A program made the position numbers and the translations under genes. From NCBI RefSeq assembly GCF_016056305.1, contig NZ_JAECZC010000001.1:285632-349631 (forward strand): a DNA stretch of 64,000 bases, in the 5' to 3' direction. The notes under the pieces are model-generated. The model worked only from the letters and a program-made list of their open reading frames with translations, did no database searches and was not told where the DNA came from. Numbering within the stretch: position 1 is the stretch's first letter; every line of letters starts with the position of its first letter. Below are positions 8,851-19,146 of the stretch, one piece after another. The stretch is from Amazonocrinis nigriterrae CENA67 (GTDB lineage: Bacteria > Cyanobacteriota > Cyanobacteriia > Cyanobacteriales > Nostocaceae).

Positions 8851-10929
8851 CTAGAAACGTTGACCTATGCCGAAATGCACTTTGCTTTCTCCTTGGTCGT
8901 TAATACCATAATCAGCCCGGATTAAACCTAGAGGTGAGTCAACGCGTACCCCAGCACCATAACCAAAGCCATAACCTGGTTTGCCGCGCACGCCTGCTGG
9001 ATCTCCCAAGACAGTATTGCCAGACCCTAAGTCTGAGGCATAGTCTGCAAACAACACGCCTCCTACTATAGGCAAGATGGAGAAGCGGTATTCAGCAGAA
9101 GCTGAGATATAACTGCGACCGCTGCCAATATCCCCACTATCATAACCGCGCACTGAGTTGGAACCACCCAAGTTAAAAGCGTCGTAGGGCGGTAAATCAC
9201 CGATGACTGTACCAGCTTGCAAATTCATAGCAAAGACTTGTGGCTGTTTGCTCTTAAATAAATTGACTGGTACGTACTGGCTGTAATTAGCTTTAATACG
9301 ATTCATGGAAATATTGCCTTGGCCAAGCGGTACAGATTGTTCTGTACTTAAACGCAGTAGGGAACCTTGCGTAGGATTGTTAGGATTATCTCGTCGGTCT
9401 TTGGTGGCGGTGAAAGATACTGTAGCCAGGTCATCGATACCAGTGCCACTGATAGAAAGGGGATTGCCTTGAGCGTCAGTTGGGGTAATATTACCTTGAC
9501 GATCGCGAATACTGGTGCGAGTGTAGTTAAATCCTAATGAGGTATCCCAATCGTCAATGGGTCGTTGGAAGCTAACACCACCGCCAATTTTACCTTCCCG
9601 CACTTTGTCACCATTAGCCAGCTTAATCTCGTCATCAAAAGTTGCTGAAAGTTCTCGGTTGCGGGAGGCATTTAGAGTGTAACCGAAGCGATCGGGATCA
9701 GTTGAGCGATAGGGACTAGTAAATTTGGTGTCAAACTGGAAGTCACGCAGGCTTAAGCCAACATTTGCCGAGAAAGTATCGTTAACACCACCAATATTCT
9801 GGTCTTGGTAGTTTAAAGTACCTATGACTCCCTGGTCACTGTTGTAACTACCACCCAAGTTAATGGCACGCGCTCCATATTCTTTAAGTTCGTAAACCAA
9901 ATTAACTTTTGTGGCATCTCCTTCCAGGGCAACATTCACAGTTTCAAATAAGCCAGTACGATAAAGTTGCTGTACGTCTTGGCGTACTACATTTTCTTGA
10001 AAGATTTGACCAGGCTTAAGCTTGAGTTGCTGTTGCAAGAAATCTGGTTTAGTGCGTCCCGCAACTAAATTACCTTTACTGTCTACAGTTTTGCCCTCGT
10101 CGTTAAGAAAGCGAAATTTGATATCACCCACTAAGCCTTCCGCTACATTCACGCTAAGGATTCCCTGGCGGTTAGGTTTAATTGATAGCACTCGTGCTAA
10201 GTTATACCCATTGTCAGCGTACCACTTGTTAATTTGTTCTACCGTTTGCTGGAGTGCCGCAGGGCTAATAGTCTTACCGATTTGAGATTGAAACCGTTCT
10301 TGAACTACTTGGTAAGTGAGTGCTTTTGCACCGGAAAGTTCTAGCGATCGCACTACCACTGGTTGCACCTGATACACTACGTTCAATCCTGCTGGAGTGC
10401 TGCGGCTATTGACGTTGGCATTGGTAAATAACCCAGTCTCCAAAATTGCCCCTACATCATTTTGTAGTTGGCTAGGACTAGTTTCTCCACCCACTTGGGT
10501 TTTAATCACTTTGCGAATAATCTGCTGTAATTCCTGACTAGCCCCCACTATCTGCACGTCTGTGGCTGTGACTACTAAGTTATTGTCAATAGTAGGAGGC
10601 TTTGAGACTGGTGGGGTGATGGGGGGAGTAGGAGATTGTGGGAGGATAACGGGAGAATTTTGCTTAGCTGGTGTTTGGGCTACTTTGGAATTATTGTTGA
10701 CACCTGTTTGCACAACTACAGGATTTGGGGAAAACTGTTGAACAACTACAGTTTCCGGCGATGAGATAGCCTTTACCTGTGTGGGCGTTTCTTCATTGAC
10801 TGGAACTACCAAGTTTTTAGCTGGTTCAGTCTCAGAAGAATTTGCCACAGGTGCAGCCATTACTTTTTGAGTGACATTGCTAGCGGCTAAAGTAGCTAAA
10901 GTAAAAATTGCAGCAGAAGAAACTCGCAT
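8851..10929 (-). CDS. Omp85/BamA-type outer membrane assembly protein
   Basis: 692 residues. A signal peptide (about 1-25) and a long Pro/Gln/Val-rich linker (about 30-115) precede three POTRA repeats (about 120-345, e.g. VRSLELSGAKALTYQVVQERFQ and VGDIKFRFL). The C-terminal beta-barrel (about 360-692) contains VRGYDSGDIGSG, the conserved lid-loop VRG-Y/F motif, and ends in a terminal Phe (GIGQRF), the usual outer-membrane signature. It inserts beta-barrel proteins into the outer membrane. The Pro-rich linker before the POTRAs is typical for cyanobacterial Omp85. It lies divergent to an LpxB-like gene, which suggests a cell-envelope locus. Confidence 0.93.
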   Translation of the reverse strand: MRVSSAAIFTLATLAASNVTQKVMAAPVANSSETEPAKNLVVPVNEETPTQVKAISSPETVVVQQFSPNPVVVQTGVNNNSKVAQTPAKQNSPVILPQSPTPPITPPVSKPPTIDNNLVVTATDVQIVGASQELQQIIRKVIKTQVGGETSPSQLQNDVGAILETGLFTNANVNSRSTPAGLNVVYQVQPVVVRSLELSGAKALTYQVVQERFQSQIGKTISPAALQQTVEQINKWYADNGYNLARVLSIKPNRQGILSVNVAEGLVGDIKFRFLNDEGKTVDSKGNLVAGRTKPDFLQQQLKLKPGQIFQENVVRQDVQQLYRTGLFETVNVALEGDATKVNLVYELKEYGARAINLGGSYNSDQGVIGTLNYQDQNIGGVNDTFSANVGLSLRDFQFDTKFTSPYRSTDPDRFGYTLNASRNRELSATFDDEIKLANGDKVREGKIGGGVSFQRPIDDWDTSLGFNYTRTSIRDRQGNITPTDAQGNPLSISGTGIDDLATVSFTATKDRRDNPNNPTQGSLLRLSTEQSVPLGQGNISMNRIKANYSQYVPVNLFKSKQPQVFAMNLQAGTVIGDLPPYDAFNLGGSNSVRGYDSGDIGSGRSYISASAEYRFSILPIVGGVLFADYASDLGSGNTVLGDPAGVRGKPGYGFGYGAGVRVDSPLGLIRADYGINDQGESKVHFGIGQRF

Positions 10930-11047
10930 AATATTTAGTCTATAAAGTCGGAGTTATTTTAAATGAGGTAATAGCTTTGCTGATTAATATCCCCAGTTTT
11001 ATACCTCTTTGCCCAAACAGACCGTTAATTTCTATGTTTTGTTTCTT

Positions 11048-12427
11048 ATGAGTGATTTATCTCGTTTATCTTTAGCCTCTAATACACCTGCTGCTACTTC
11101 TCGTTTGCAGTTACTTGTTTTAAGTAATGGTCATGGGGAAGATGTGATTGCTGTCCGCATTTTGCAGGAACTTCAACAACAACCAAACCCACCAGATATC
11201 TTTGCTTTGCCTCTGGTGGGTGAAGGACGCGCTTATCAAAATTTGAATATTCCGTGTATTGGTTCAGTACGCACTATGCCTTCTGGCGGCTTCATTTATA
11301 TGGATGGGCGTCAACTGATGCGAGATGTACACGGCGGTTTATTGCAACTTACTTGCAGCCAAATTAAAGCTATGCGCCGTTGGGTAAATTCCCAAAAACG
11401 GTTGGGTAACAAAAGAGCTATTTTAGCTGTGGGCGATATTGTACCACTGTTGTTTGCTGCTTTAAGTGGTGCTAACTATGCTTTTGTTGGCACGGCGAAA
11501 TCAGAATATTACGTGCAGGATGAAGTGGGGTTATTGCCTCGAAAATCAAAAGCTGCACGTTGGGAAAACTTTTCTGGTTCGATTTATCATCCTTGGGAAC
11601 GTTGGTTAATGAGTCGTCGCCGTTGTCGGGCAGTATTTCCTAGAGATTCACTAACTACAGAAATCTTAAGACGGTGGCCAATTCCAGCTTTTGATTTGGG
11701 GAATCCAATGATGGATGGTCTAGAACCAACGTTCTCACCCCAACAATTTTATAGTGCTGATGTCCGACAGCAAGAATTGGCTCGATCGCTAGTGGTAACT
11801 CTGCTTCCTGGTTCCCGCCCACCAGAAGCATATAATAATTGGGAAGTGATTATGCTGGCTGTATCTGCATTAATGGCTAGTTTCCAAGAGCGAGATTCAG
11901 TTTTTCATACTTCTGGAAGTGTAGTATTTTTGGGGGCGATCGCTTCTAGTTTAGACTGTAATATTCTCTGCCAAACTATTCAATCCCAAGGCTGGCAAAC
12001 CCACCCAGAATCTCCTATACCCCTTCCTGATACCAATGCCTTGACATTTAAGCAAAGAAATGCATATTTAGTTTTAACACAACAAGCCTACAATGAATGT
12101 TTGCATTGGGGAGATGTGGCGATCGCGATGGCAGGTACAGCAACAGAACAATTTGTGGGTTTAGGGAAACCTGCGATCGCCATTCCTGGTGCTGGGCCCC
12201 AATATAATCCTGCCTTTGCTGAAGCTCAAAGTCGTCTTTTGGGGCCGTCTCTGATTTTAGTCGAACAGCCAGCAGAAGTTGCAAATGTGATGCGATCGCA
12301 ACTCCAAGACCCTGATCATTTGCACATCATCGCTGAAAATGGTATGCGGCGAATGGGTAAACCAGGTGCAGCAAGACGTATTGCTAATTGTTTACTGGAG
12401 AGATTGGGTATGGGGCATAGGGCATAG
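11048..12427 (+). CDS. LpxB-like conserved cyanobacterial protein (TIGR03492-type)
   Basis: About 459 residues. It begins the conserved part with [20 protein letters not shown], resembling the glycosyltransferase-B fold N-terminus of lipid-A-disaccharide synthase, and contains [24 protein letters not shown] and [24 protein letters not shown], which matches the LPGSR and G(T/S)ATLE donor-site motifs of LpxB-like enzymes. A true LpxB role is not established for this cyanobacterial family; a glycosyltransferase acting on a lipid is the best guess. A TTG at 11009 would add 13 residues, but the ATG at 11048 gives the better N-terminus. Shares an upstream region with the Omp85 gene. Confidence 0.82.
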   Translation: MSDLSRLSLASNTPAATSRLQLLVLSNGHGEDVIAVRILQELQQQPNPPDIFALPLVGEGRAYQNLNIPCIGSVRTMPSGGFIYMDGRQLMRDVHGGLLQLTCSQIKAMRRWVNSQKRLGNKRAILAVGDIVPLLFAALSGANYAFVGTAKSEYYVQDEVGLLPRKSKAARWENFSGSIYHPWERWLMSRRRCRAVFPRDSLTTEILRRWPIPAFDLGNPMMDGLEPTFSPQQFYSADVRQQELARSLVVTLLPGSRPPEAYNNWEVIMLAVSALMASFQERDSVFHTSGSVVFLGAIASSLDCNILCQTIQSQGWQTHPESPIPLPDTNALTFKQRNAYLVLTQQAYNECLHWGDVAIAMAGTATEQFVGLGKPAIAIPGAGPQYNPAFAEAQSRLLGPSLILVEQPAEVANVMRSQLQDPDHLHIIAENGMRRMGKPGAARRIANCLLERLGMGHRA

Positions 12428-12480
12428 GGAATTGGGAATTGGGAATTGGGAATTGGGAATTGGGAATGGGGAATTAATTT
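12428..12480. repeat. Heptamer tandem repeat GGGAATT
   Basis: GGAATTG/GGGAATT is repeated about six times in a row directly after the LpxB-like stop codon. Same unit recurs near 46450 and, as the complement, near 60005. Confidence 0.85.
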
Positions 12481-12536
12481 AGTTATTCTCCCCCTTGTCT
12501 CGCCATCGCCCCATACCCCCCATCTCCCCATCTCCC

Positions 12537-13259
12537 TCATGCTACCAACCCAGAACGCAAGGCGCGAACAGCGGCTTGGGTACGGTCATCAGCACAGAGT
12601 TTATTTAAGATGTTGCGGACGTGGGTCTTGACTGTACCAACGGTAATGTAAAGTTTCTCAGCTATTTGCCCATTGCTACAGCCTGCGACAATCAACTCTA
12701 AAATTTCGAGTTCGCGTTGAGTCAAGGGATAAGTTTCTAAAACTTGTTCGTATTCGGTAGCCAGTGCCTCAATTTTCACTGTCTTAGGCTTATCGGATGG
12801 CTGGCTTTCTCCAGGAATACCTTGCCGCATCTTCCGCAATACTACATTGGCGATCGCTGGATCGATCCAAGAGTTACCGCCGTAAGTGGCGTGTATCGCC
12901 TCTGTTAACCTGCTGATGCTTGTCTCTTTCATGTAATATGAGTCTGCCCCTGCTGCAAAGGCAGCCAGTACTGCATCCTCTGTGTGATCCATTGTCAAGA
13001 TCAAAATCTTTGTTGCTGTTTGCCCAGTCTCTGCTTGGTAACGCCTAAACTTGCGCGTCAGTTCAATGCCATCCATGTCTGGTAAGCCAATGTCTACCAC
13101 TGCTACATCCGGCTTAGCTGTTTCCAAAAGTTTTAGTCCTTGGGTGGCATTTGCTGCTTCACCAATCACTTTCAGTCCGCTATAAGACTGTAAAGCAGCT
13201 CTTAGTCCCATTCGTGTGAGGTCATGATCTTCAATTAAAATAATGCTTATTTCGCTCAT
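12537..13259 (-). CDS. NarL/FixJ-family response regulator
   Basis: About 240 residues. Receiver domain 1-120 with the acidic pair EDH, the phospho-acceptor Asp in VAVVDIGLPDMDG and Lys in YYMKETS; C-terminal LuxR-type HTH (about 175-238) with LTQRELEILELIVAGCSNGQIAEKL and TVKTHVRNILNKL. It should be a DNA-binding transcription factor controlled by phosphorylation. An in-frame upstream start would add 26 poorly conserved residues; MSEISIILIEDHD at 13259 matches family N-termini. It opens a signalling island but is divergent from the kinases that follow, so its cognate kinase is not obvious. Confidence 0.92.
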   Translation of the reverse strand: MSEISIILIEDHDLTRMGLRAALQSYSGLKVIGEAANATQGLKLLETAKPDVAVVDIGLPDMDGIELTRKFRRYQAETGQTATKILILTMDHTEDAVLAAFAAGADSYYMKETSISRLTEAIHATYGGNSWIDPAIANVVLRKMRQGIPGESQPSDKPKTVKIEALATEYEQVLETYPLTQRELEILELIVAGCSNGQIAEKLYITVGTVKTHVRNILNKLCADDRTQAAVRALRSGLVA

Positions 13260-13753
13260 TGCTACACTCGCTCTTTCTGATTGCATCATGCAAACTACGA
13301 TTTTTTTTAAGCAGCTTCTATGATTTTCCCATTCCAAAGATAGATGATTTCTCTACAATCCTGCATCCACCGATAGAAATAATCAACTTGCTAATTTTTC
13401 CTCCTAGATAGAGTTCAAAATCTAGCTGGAGATATATGGCTATTTTACAAGAAAATGTGAAATATTTAGACGAACTCCAACTTTGGACAATACTTAGCTA
13501 TCACTTATGATTCATGACTTTCTTAATCTAATACTATTCTAAAGCTTTGAAAAAAGCTGGCAAAAATGGACAAGTCAGAAAAAGTTCAATAAGCCATAAA
13601 AGAAAGTGAGCCATACCAGCGTGCTATCCTCAATCAAACTTTAGAATTTTTAAGTTTAATTAAGCCTAATCCATTCTAAATAAAATAAATCAAACTGCGT
13701 TTAATTTCAGTGAATTTACTAGTAATAATGTTTTTCTATTACTTAACCGGGAT
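13260..13753. other. Intergenic region in the signalling island
   Basis: 494 AT-rich bases between divergently transcribed genes. No ORF, RNA or repeat could be supported; it must hold the promoters of both flanking genes. Confidence 0.5.
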
Positions 13754-15703
13754 ATGAAAACTGCCTTTGATCACATTAATCAACATGGGCTAAGTGAGCA
13801 AATATTACAAGAAAATGTGTGCTGCTACGTAAACCTCGACCAAATGTCTTCTGTTGGTATTTTTCGCACAGATTTATCGGGTAATTGCCTTTATGTTAAT
13901 CAGCGATGGTCTGAACTTTCTGGTATCTCATTCACAAAGGCTCTTGGTCAAGGTTGGCGAACAGCTATCCATCCAGATGATCTGGATTTAATCGATACGG
14001 AAATCAGACGCACTTTACCAGATGTCAGGCCTTTTAGATATGAATTTCGGTTCCAACATCCTAATGGCAGAATCATCTGGGTGTTGTCACAAGCAGAAGC
14101 AGAGACTAAGCCCAATGGAGAGGCTATCGGCTACATTGGTACAGTAGTGGATATTACTGAGTATCGGCAATCAGAACAAGCGCTCAAAGCAAGTGAAGAA
14201 AAATTTCGCGCTACCTTTGAACAAGCCGCTGTCGGCATTGCTCATTTAACAGTTGATGGTCGCTACTTACGAGTTAACCAAAAGCTGTGTGAAATTTTAG
14301 GTTATAGCCAAGAAGAACTTTTAGGTTTGACATTTGGGGAAATTATCCATCCTGATAACTGGGAAACTGATCTTAACTATATTCGCCAACTTTTAACGGG
14401 TGAAATAGAGACTTACTCACAACAAAAATGTCACATCCGCAAAGATGGGTTACCGATATGGATTAATTTGAAAATTTCACTGCTACAGCAAGAAGCTACT
14501 AAACAACCACAGCTAGAAGCTGAGTATTTTATTGCTGTAGTTGAAGACATCAGTACACACAAACAAGTAGAGCAAGCATTGCAGGAGAGTGAAGAACGGT
14601 TTCATACAATGGCAGATACCGCACCCGTAATGATTTGGATGTCTGGTATAGACAAATTTTGTAATTATTTTAACAGAGTCTGGCTAGAATTTACTGGGCG
14701 TACAATGGAGCAAGAACTAGGCAACGGCTGGGCAGAGGGTGTACATCCAGAGGATCTAGAGCGTTATTTAAAGACTTACTGCACGGCGTTTGATGCTCGG
14801 CAACCTTTCACTATGGAGTATCGTATGCGACGTTATGATGGTGAATATCGCTGGGTTTTGGATATAGGTACACCCAGGTTCACGGCAAATGGAAGTTTTA
14901 CTGGATACATCGGCTCATGTATTGATATTAGCGATCGCAAACTCACTGAACTCACACTACAACAACGGGCAGAGGAGTTAGCGCGCTCGAACACAATTTT
15001 GGCGCAAACTACGGCCATGTTACAAAAGCGCAACCAAGAATTAGATCAGTTTGCCTATGTAGCTTCCCATGATCTGAAAGCACCTTTACGCGCGATCGCT
15101 AGTCTTTCAGAATGGTTAGAAGAAGACCTAGCCGACCAACTACCACCAGAAAATCAGCATCAGATGCAGCTGTTGCGAGGACGAGTGCGGCGTATGGAAG
15201 CCTTGATTAATGGCTTACTAGAATATTCGCGTATTGGGCGCATTCATACAGAATTATCTTTGGTGAATGTTGGTCAATTGCTCCAAGAAGTGATTGACTC
15301 ACTACAACCGCCACCAACTTTCAGCATCGAGATAGCACCAGGAATGCCTACCTTGATTACTAAGCGGATTCCTCTACAACAGGTATTTGCCAATTTAATC
15401 GAGAACGCGATTAAGCATCACTCACGAGTTGATGGTCGAGTCAAAATCTCACTTCAAGACGAGGGAAGTTACTACAAATTTGCCGTGGCAGATGATGGGC
15501 CAGGTATTGCTCCAGAATATCATGATAAAGTGTTTGGGATTTTTCAAACTTTAGAAGCTCGCGATCGCAAAGAAAATACTGGCATTGGTCTAGCGATCGT
15601 CAAAAAAATTGTTGAAACCGAAGGAGGTACAATTAATCTTGATTCTATTGTCGGCGCTGGCAGTACTTTTTATTTTGTCTGGCCTAAGCAACTAGATCAA
15701 TAA
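13754..15703 (+). CDS. Sensor histidine kinase with three PAS domains
   Basis: 649 residues, no membrane segment, so cytoplasmic. PAS/PAC units lie at about 30-145, 150-275 and 280-405 (each ends in a G.Y.G...DITE/DIS.R PAC motif). A coiled linker (about 405-430) leads to HisKA with VASHDLKAPLRAI (His about 437) and an HATPase_c domain (N box NLIENAIKHHS, G1 DDGPGIAP, G2 TGIGLAIVKKIVE). The DLKAPLRAI form of the H box is that of phytochrome-like kinases. Downstream is an Rcp1-like single-domain regulator, the usual partner of such kinases, 277 bases away. Signal unknown; no haem- or flavin-binding residues could be recognised. Confidence 0.92.
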   Translation: MKTAFDHINQHGLSEQILQENVCCYVNLDQMSSVGIFRTDLSGNCLYVNQRWSELSGISFTKALGQGWRTAIHPDDLDLIDTEIRRTLPDVRPFRYEFRFQHPNGRIIWVLSQAEAETKPNGEAIGYIGTVVDITEYRQSEQALKASEEKFRATFEQAAVGIAHLTVDGRYLRVNQKLCEILGYSQEELLGLTFGEIIHPDNWETDLNYIRQLLTGEIETYSQQKCHIRKDGLPIWINLKISLLQQEATKQPQLEAEYFIAVVEDISTHKQVEQALQESEERFHTMADTAPVMIWMSGIDKFCNYFNRVWLEFTGRTMEQELGNGWAEGVHPEDLERYLKTYCTAFDARQPFTMEYRMRRYDGEYRWVLDIGTPRFTANGSFTGYIGSCIDISDRKLTELTLQQRAEELARSNTILAQTTAMLQKRNQELDQFAYVASHDLKAPLRAIASLSEWLEEDLADQLPPENQHQMQLLRGRVRRMEALINGLLEYSRIGRIHTELSLVNVGQLLQEVIDSLQPPPTFSIEIAPGMPTLITKRIPLQQVFANLIENAIKHHSRVDGRVKISLQDEGSYYKFAVADDGPGIAPEYHDKVFGIFQTLEARDRKENTGIGLAIVKKIVETEGGTINLDSIVGAGSTFYFVWPKQLDQ

Positions 15704-15980
15704 AACTGCTCCAGCTTATGGAACATAATGTTAATTACCAACTCTCACCAATGACTGAGGACGGGTGTTAACCCGCTCATTTACAATATGTATTAGAGCT
15801 AAATAAAGTATTTTATTTTACTTTATATCACTTGTATGTATTTTTTTTAAATCACATTGTGAGCTTGCTAATTTCTCTTTGTATTATAGCAATTAGCTCT
15901 CAGCTTCAATTGTAATTCCAATATTCTAGTCTATTAACTAGATTGAGGATGATTTTACCAACTCAATTCAAGCCAAGATA

Positions 15981-16412
15981 ATGCAGGAAAGAGTGATCAA
16001 CATACTATTAGTGGAGGATGATGCAGTTGATGTGATGAATGTCAAGCGGGCATTCAAAAAAGTCAATATTACCAACCCAATTTACCATGCTGACAATGGG
16101 GTAGAAGCACTAAAAATGCTACGCGGTCATAATAGTCAGCCTCCCAATGTACCTAATGAACGGCGCTTGATTTTGTTGGATTTAAATATGCCTAAGATGG
16201 GTGGCATCGAATTTCTGCAAGAATTACGACGAGATCCAAAATTAAAAGCAACTGCTGTGGTTGTGATGACGACCTCAAACCAAGACCAAGACAGAGTGGA
16301 AGCTTACAACTTAAATGTTGCTGGCTATATCCTCAAACCTGTAACCTTTACTAGCTTTGTTGAAATTATGGCAACACTGAACAAATATTGGATTTTGTGC
16401 GAAATACCCTAG
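15981..16412 (+). CDS. Single-domain response regulator, Rcp1-like
   Basis: 143 residues, receiver domain only: LLVEDDAVDV acidic pocket, LILLDLNMPKMGG with phospho-acceptor Asp (about residue 68), VVVMTTS with the conserved Thr and GYILKPV with the conserved Lys. The extended loop with P-N-E-R before the phospho-site and the overall spacing are those of Rcp1, the phosphate receiver of cyanobacterial phytochrome-type kinases. It probably serves the PAS kinase upstream. Output would be by protein-protein contact because no effector domain exists. Confidence 0.9.
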   Translation: MQERVINILLVEDDAVDVMNVKRAFKKVNITNPIYHADNGVEALKMLRGHNSQPPNVPNERRLILLDLNMPKMGGIEFLQELRRDPKLKATAVVVMTTSNQDQDRVEAYNLNVAGYILKPVTFTSFVEIMATLNKYWILCEIP

Positions 16413-16640
16413 TTAAAGCATGAAGTATCAAGTATAAACTACTCAACTCCAAATGAATCAGGTATGAAAACCATCAAATCTGATTTTTTGCATGAACCGT
16501 AAGGTGATCACTACATCTTTCAAACTCAGGGGTAAGTATTCATCAAAACCCTATCTAAAAATCTAAAATTCTTTAGTTGGATAGTTTGAAAATACCAATG
16601 TTATACATCAAACCGTATTTGGCAGCGAAAATAAAAACCG

Positions 16641-17966
16641 ATGGAAAAGACGCTGAAAATTTTGGTTGTAGACGATGATGAAGTAGATCGCATGGCAGTG
16701 CGTCGCGCTCTCACTAAAGCAGGAGTTTGCATGGAACTGTCTGAGGTATCTAATGGCCATGATGCACTCTCTGCTTTAAGAAATACTACCTATGACTGCG
16801 TTTTCCTGGATTATCGTTTACCAGACCAAGACGGCTTGACCCTAATTCAAAAACTACGTTCCTGGGAAATTAAAGTTCCTTTAGTTGTTCTGACTGCTCA
16901 AGGAGATGAAGAAATTGCTGTAGCTTTAATGAAAGCTGGTGCTACAGATTATCTTTCCAAATCTAGAGTTTCTTCAGCAACTTTGGCACAAATTTTACGA
17001 AATGCAATTCGAGTACATCGTGCTGAAATGCAAGCAGCTTTAGCAAACCAGCAGCTCAGAGAAAGTCACGAGCAACTGATTCGTAAAAATCAAGAACTAG
17101 AGAGACAAAGACAACAAATTCAATTACAAAACCTCAAATTGTTGGAAGCAACGCGGCTGAAATCTCAGTTTTTAGCAACCATGTCTCATGAATTGCGGAC
17201 TCCCATGAATGCCATCATTGGGTTTTCGCAAATATTATTACGTCCTAAATTCGCTCAACTTACCCATCAGCAAGCGGATATGGTAGAGCGCATTCTCAAC
17301 AATGGCAAGCATTTGCTGATGTTACTTAACGAAGTTCTCGACTTTTCCAAATTGGAAGCAGGACGACTAGAATTAAAGCCAGAATTCTTTGATTTAACTA
17401 AAGTAATAAATACTACAGTAGCAGAAATGCGTTCTCTAGCTGAGGCAAAAAAATTGTCTTTGCTAGTTCAAATAGATATACAAAATCCGATATTATTTAA
17501 TGATTCAGTACGTATACGACAAATTTTAGTTAACCTATTATCAAATGCTATTAAGTTTACAGAATCCGGCAGCATTTGGGTGGAAGCTAGAGAAATACCG
17601 GGAAATCATGTAGCGATCGCAGTTCGTGATACAGGTATCGGCATAGCTCCCAAAGACTTCAAACATATTTTTGAAGCCTTTCGACAAGTCGATCAAAGTC
17701 TCACTCGTAAATATCCTGGTACTGGTCTGGGTTTGGCAATCATCGATTCGCTGGTGCGAATGATGGGTGGCAAAATATTTGTAGAAAGTCAATTAGGGGC
17801 CGGGTCAATGTTCAGGATTGAAATTCCACGGCAAATCTCATTACCAACCGCCAACGGAAATTTTCAGACTTTACACTTGGACGAGAACACCATCGTTTGT
17901 TCCGCTCAAAATCCGCATCAATCTACAAACCATCATTGGGATGTCCCAATGTCAAAGTATAAATGA
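16641..17966 (+). CDS. Receiver-histidine kinase hybrid (REC-HisKA-HATPase)
   Basis: 441 residues. N-terminal receiver (about 4-120: VVDDDEVDRM, FLDYRLPDQDG, DYLSKSR), a coiled coil rich in Gln/Glu (about 130-175), HisKA with FLATMSHELRTPMNAIIGFSQI (His about 186) and HATPase_c (NLLSNAIKFTESG, DTGIGIAP, GTGLGLAII). Cytoplasmic, with input through phosphorylation of its own receiver, so it likely acts as an intermediate in a phosphorelay. It is followed after 31 bases by a second kinase of the same layout, suggesting co-transcription. Confidence 0.92.
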   Translation: MEKTLKILVVDDDEVDRMAVRRALTKAGVCMELSEVSNGHDALSALRNTTYDCVFLDYRLPDQDGLTLIQKLRSWEIKVPLVVLTAQGDEEIAVALMKAGATDYLSKSRVSSATLAQILRNAIRVHRAEMQAALANQQLRESHEQLIRKNQELERQRQQIQLQNLKLLEATRLKSQFLATMSHELRTPMNAIIGFSQILLRPKFAQLTHQQADMVERILNNGKHLLMLLNEVLDFSKLEAGRLELKPEFFDLTKVINTTVAEMRSLAEAKKLSLLVQIDIQNPILFNDSVRIRQILVNLLSNAIKFTESGSIWVEAREIPGNHVAIAVRDTGIGIAPKDFKHIFEAFRQVDQSLTRKYPGTGLGLAIIDSLVRMMGGKIFVESQLGAGSMFRIEIPRQISLPTANGNFQTLHLDENTIVCSAQNPHQSTNHHWDVPMSKYK

Positions 17967-17997
17967 TTCTAAAAAAAGTTGATCAAAGTTGCCAATC

Positions 17998-19122
17998 ATG
18001 TCTGTTCTTGAAAATTCTAAAATTGATCGGATTCTTGCCGTCGATGATACTAGAGATAATCTCATTTTGGTTCAGACTATTTTAGAAAGTGAGGGGTATG
18101 AGGTTGATTTAGTTTCAGATGGCAGAACCGCTTTAGAGCATGTTGAACAATCTCCACCCGATTTGATTCTTTTAGATGTCATGATGCCAGGGATGGATGG
18201 TTATGAAGTTACACGTCGCATTCGTAATAACCCTGCTATCAGTTATATTCCCATTTTGCTGATTACGGCCTTTCACGAATCAAGTGTTGTCGAGGGTTTG
18301 GATGCTGGTGCCGATGATTTTATTCGCAAACCATTTGATACTGATGAACTCTTAGCAAGAGTGCGATCGCTATTGCGTCTCAAGCATAGTCTTGACGAAC
18401 AAAAAAAGATGGCACGCCAACGTGAAGATTTTGTTTCTCGTCTGACTCATGATTTGCGAACTCCTTTAGTCGCAGCAGATAGGATGCTTGATTTGTTTCA
18501 ACAAGAAACCTTCTGCAAGATTTCGCCAGAAATGAAACAAGCGATCGCGGTGATGATTCGCAGTAACCAAAATTTGATGCAAATGGTGAATACCCTGCTA
18601 GAAGTTTATCGTTTCGAGGCAGGTAAAAAAACATTAAATTGGGAAACCTGCAACTTGCCAGAAATCATCCAAGAAGTAGTTAGTGAACTCACTCCCCTTG
18701 CCAGTGAGAAAAACTTGATTTTGAAAATGGACACTAGTGGGTTAGAACCAGGTAAAGCAGACGCTGGTGTGATGATGGGTGATGCTTTGGAAATACGGCG
18801 TGTATTTAACAACTTAATTGGCAATGCCATCAAGTTTACAGATACAGGTGGCATTACAATTACTATTTCCGAACAATCCGCTAATCCTCAAGGTAAAGAT
18901 TGGCTCACCATCACAGTGGAAGACACTGGTTATGGCATAGCACCTGAAGACCAAGCGACCATTTTTGAACGGTTTCGTCAAGGTAGAAACAAACGTTCAG
19001 GCAGTGGCTTAGGACTACATTTATCAAGCCGAATTGTGGAAGCGCATGGTGGCGCGATCGCAGTTGCCTCACAATTAGGTCAAGGCACAGTCTTTACAGT
19101 GCAACTACCAAAACATGGTTAA
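17998..19122 (+). CDS. Receiver-histidine kinase hybrid (second copy)
   Basis: About 374 residues. Receiver domain 10-130 (AVDDTRDNL, LILLDVMMPGMDGYEV, FIRKPFD), HisKA with VSRLTHDLRTPLVAADRML (His about 148) and HATPase_c (NLIGNAIKFTDTG, DTGYGIAP, GSGLGLHLSSRIVE). Same domain order as the gene before it but clearly divergent in sequence. A TTG three codons upstream is in frame, but the ATG is the better start. Together with its neighbours it could form a multi-step phosphorelay ending on the convergent response regulator downstream. Confidence 0.92.
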   Translation: MSVLENSKIDRILAVDDTRDNLILVQTILESEGYEVDLVSDGRTALEHVEQSPPDLILLDVMMPGMDGYEVTRRIRNNPAISYIPILLITAFHESSVVEGLDAGADDFIRKPFDTDELLARVRSLLRLKHSLDEQKKMARQREDFVSRLTHDLRTPLVAADRMLDLFQQETFCKISPEMKQAIAVMIRSNQNLMQMVNTLLEVYRFEAGKKTLNWETCNLPEIIQEVVSELTPLASEKNLILKMDTSGLEPGKADAGVMMGDALEIRRVFNNLIGNAIKFTDTGGITITISEQSANPQGKDWLTITVEDTGYGIAPEDQATIFERFRQGRNKRSGSGLGLHLSSRIVEAHGGAIAVASQLGQGTVFTVQLPKHG

Positions 19123-19146
19123 GTTCTTTTACTCAAAAGTCATCAG

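Noticed and set aside
12428..12480. Tandem repeats as a possible CRISPR array (also 29772, 46449, 62509)
   Set aside because: The units are only 7 bp with no spacers, so they are simple tandem heptamers.
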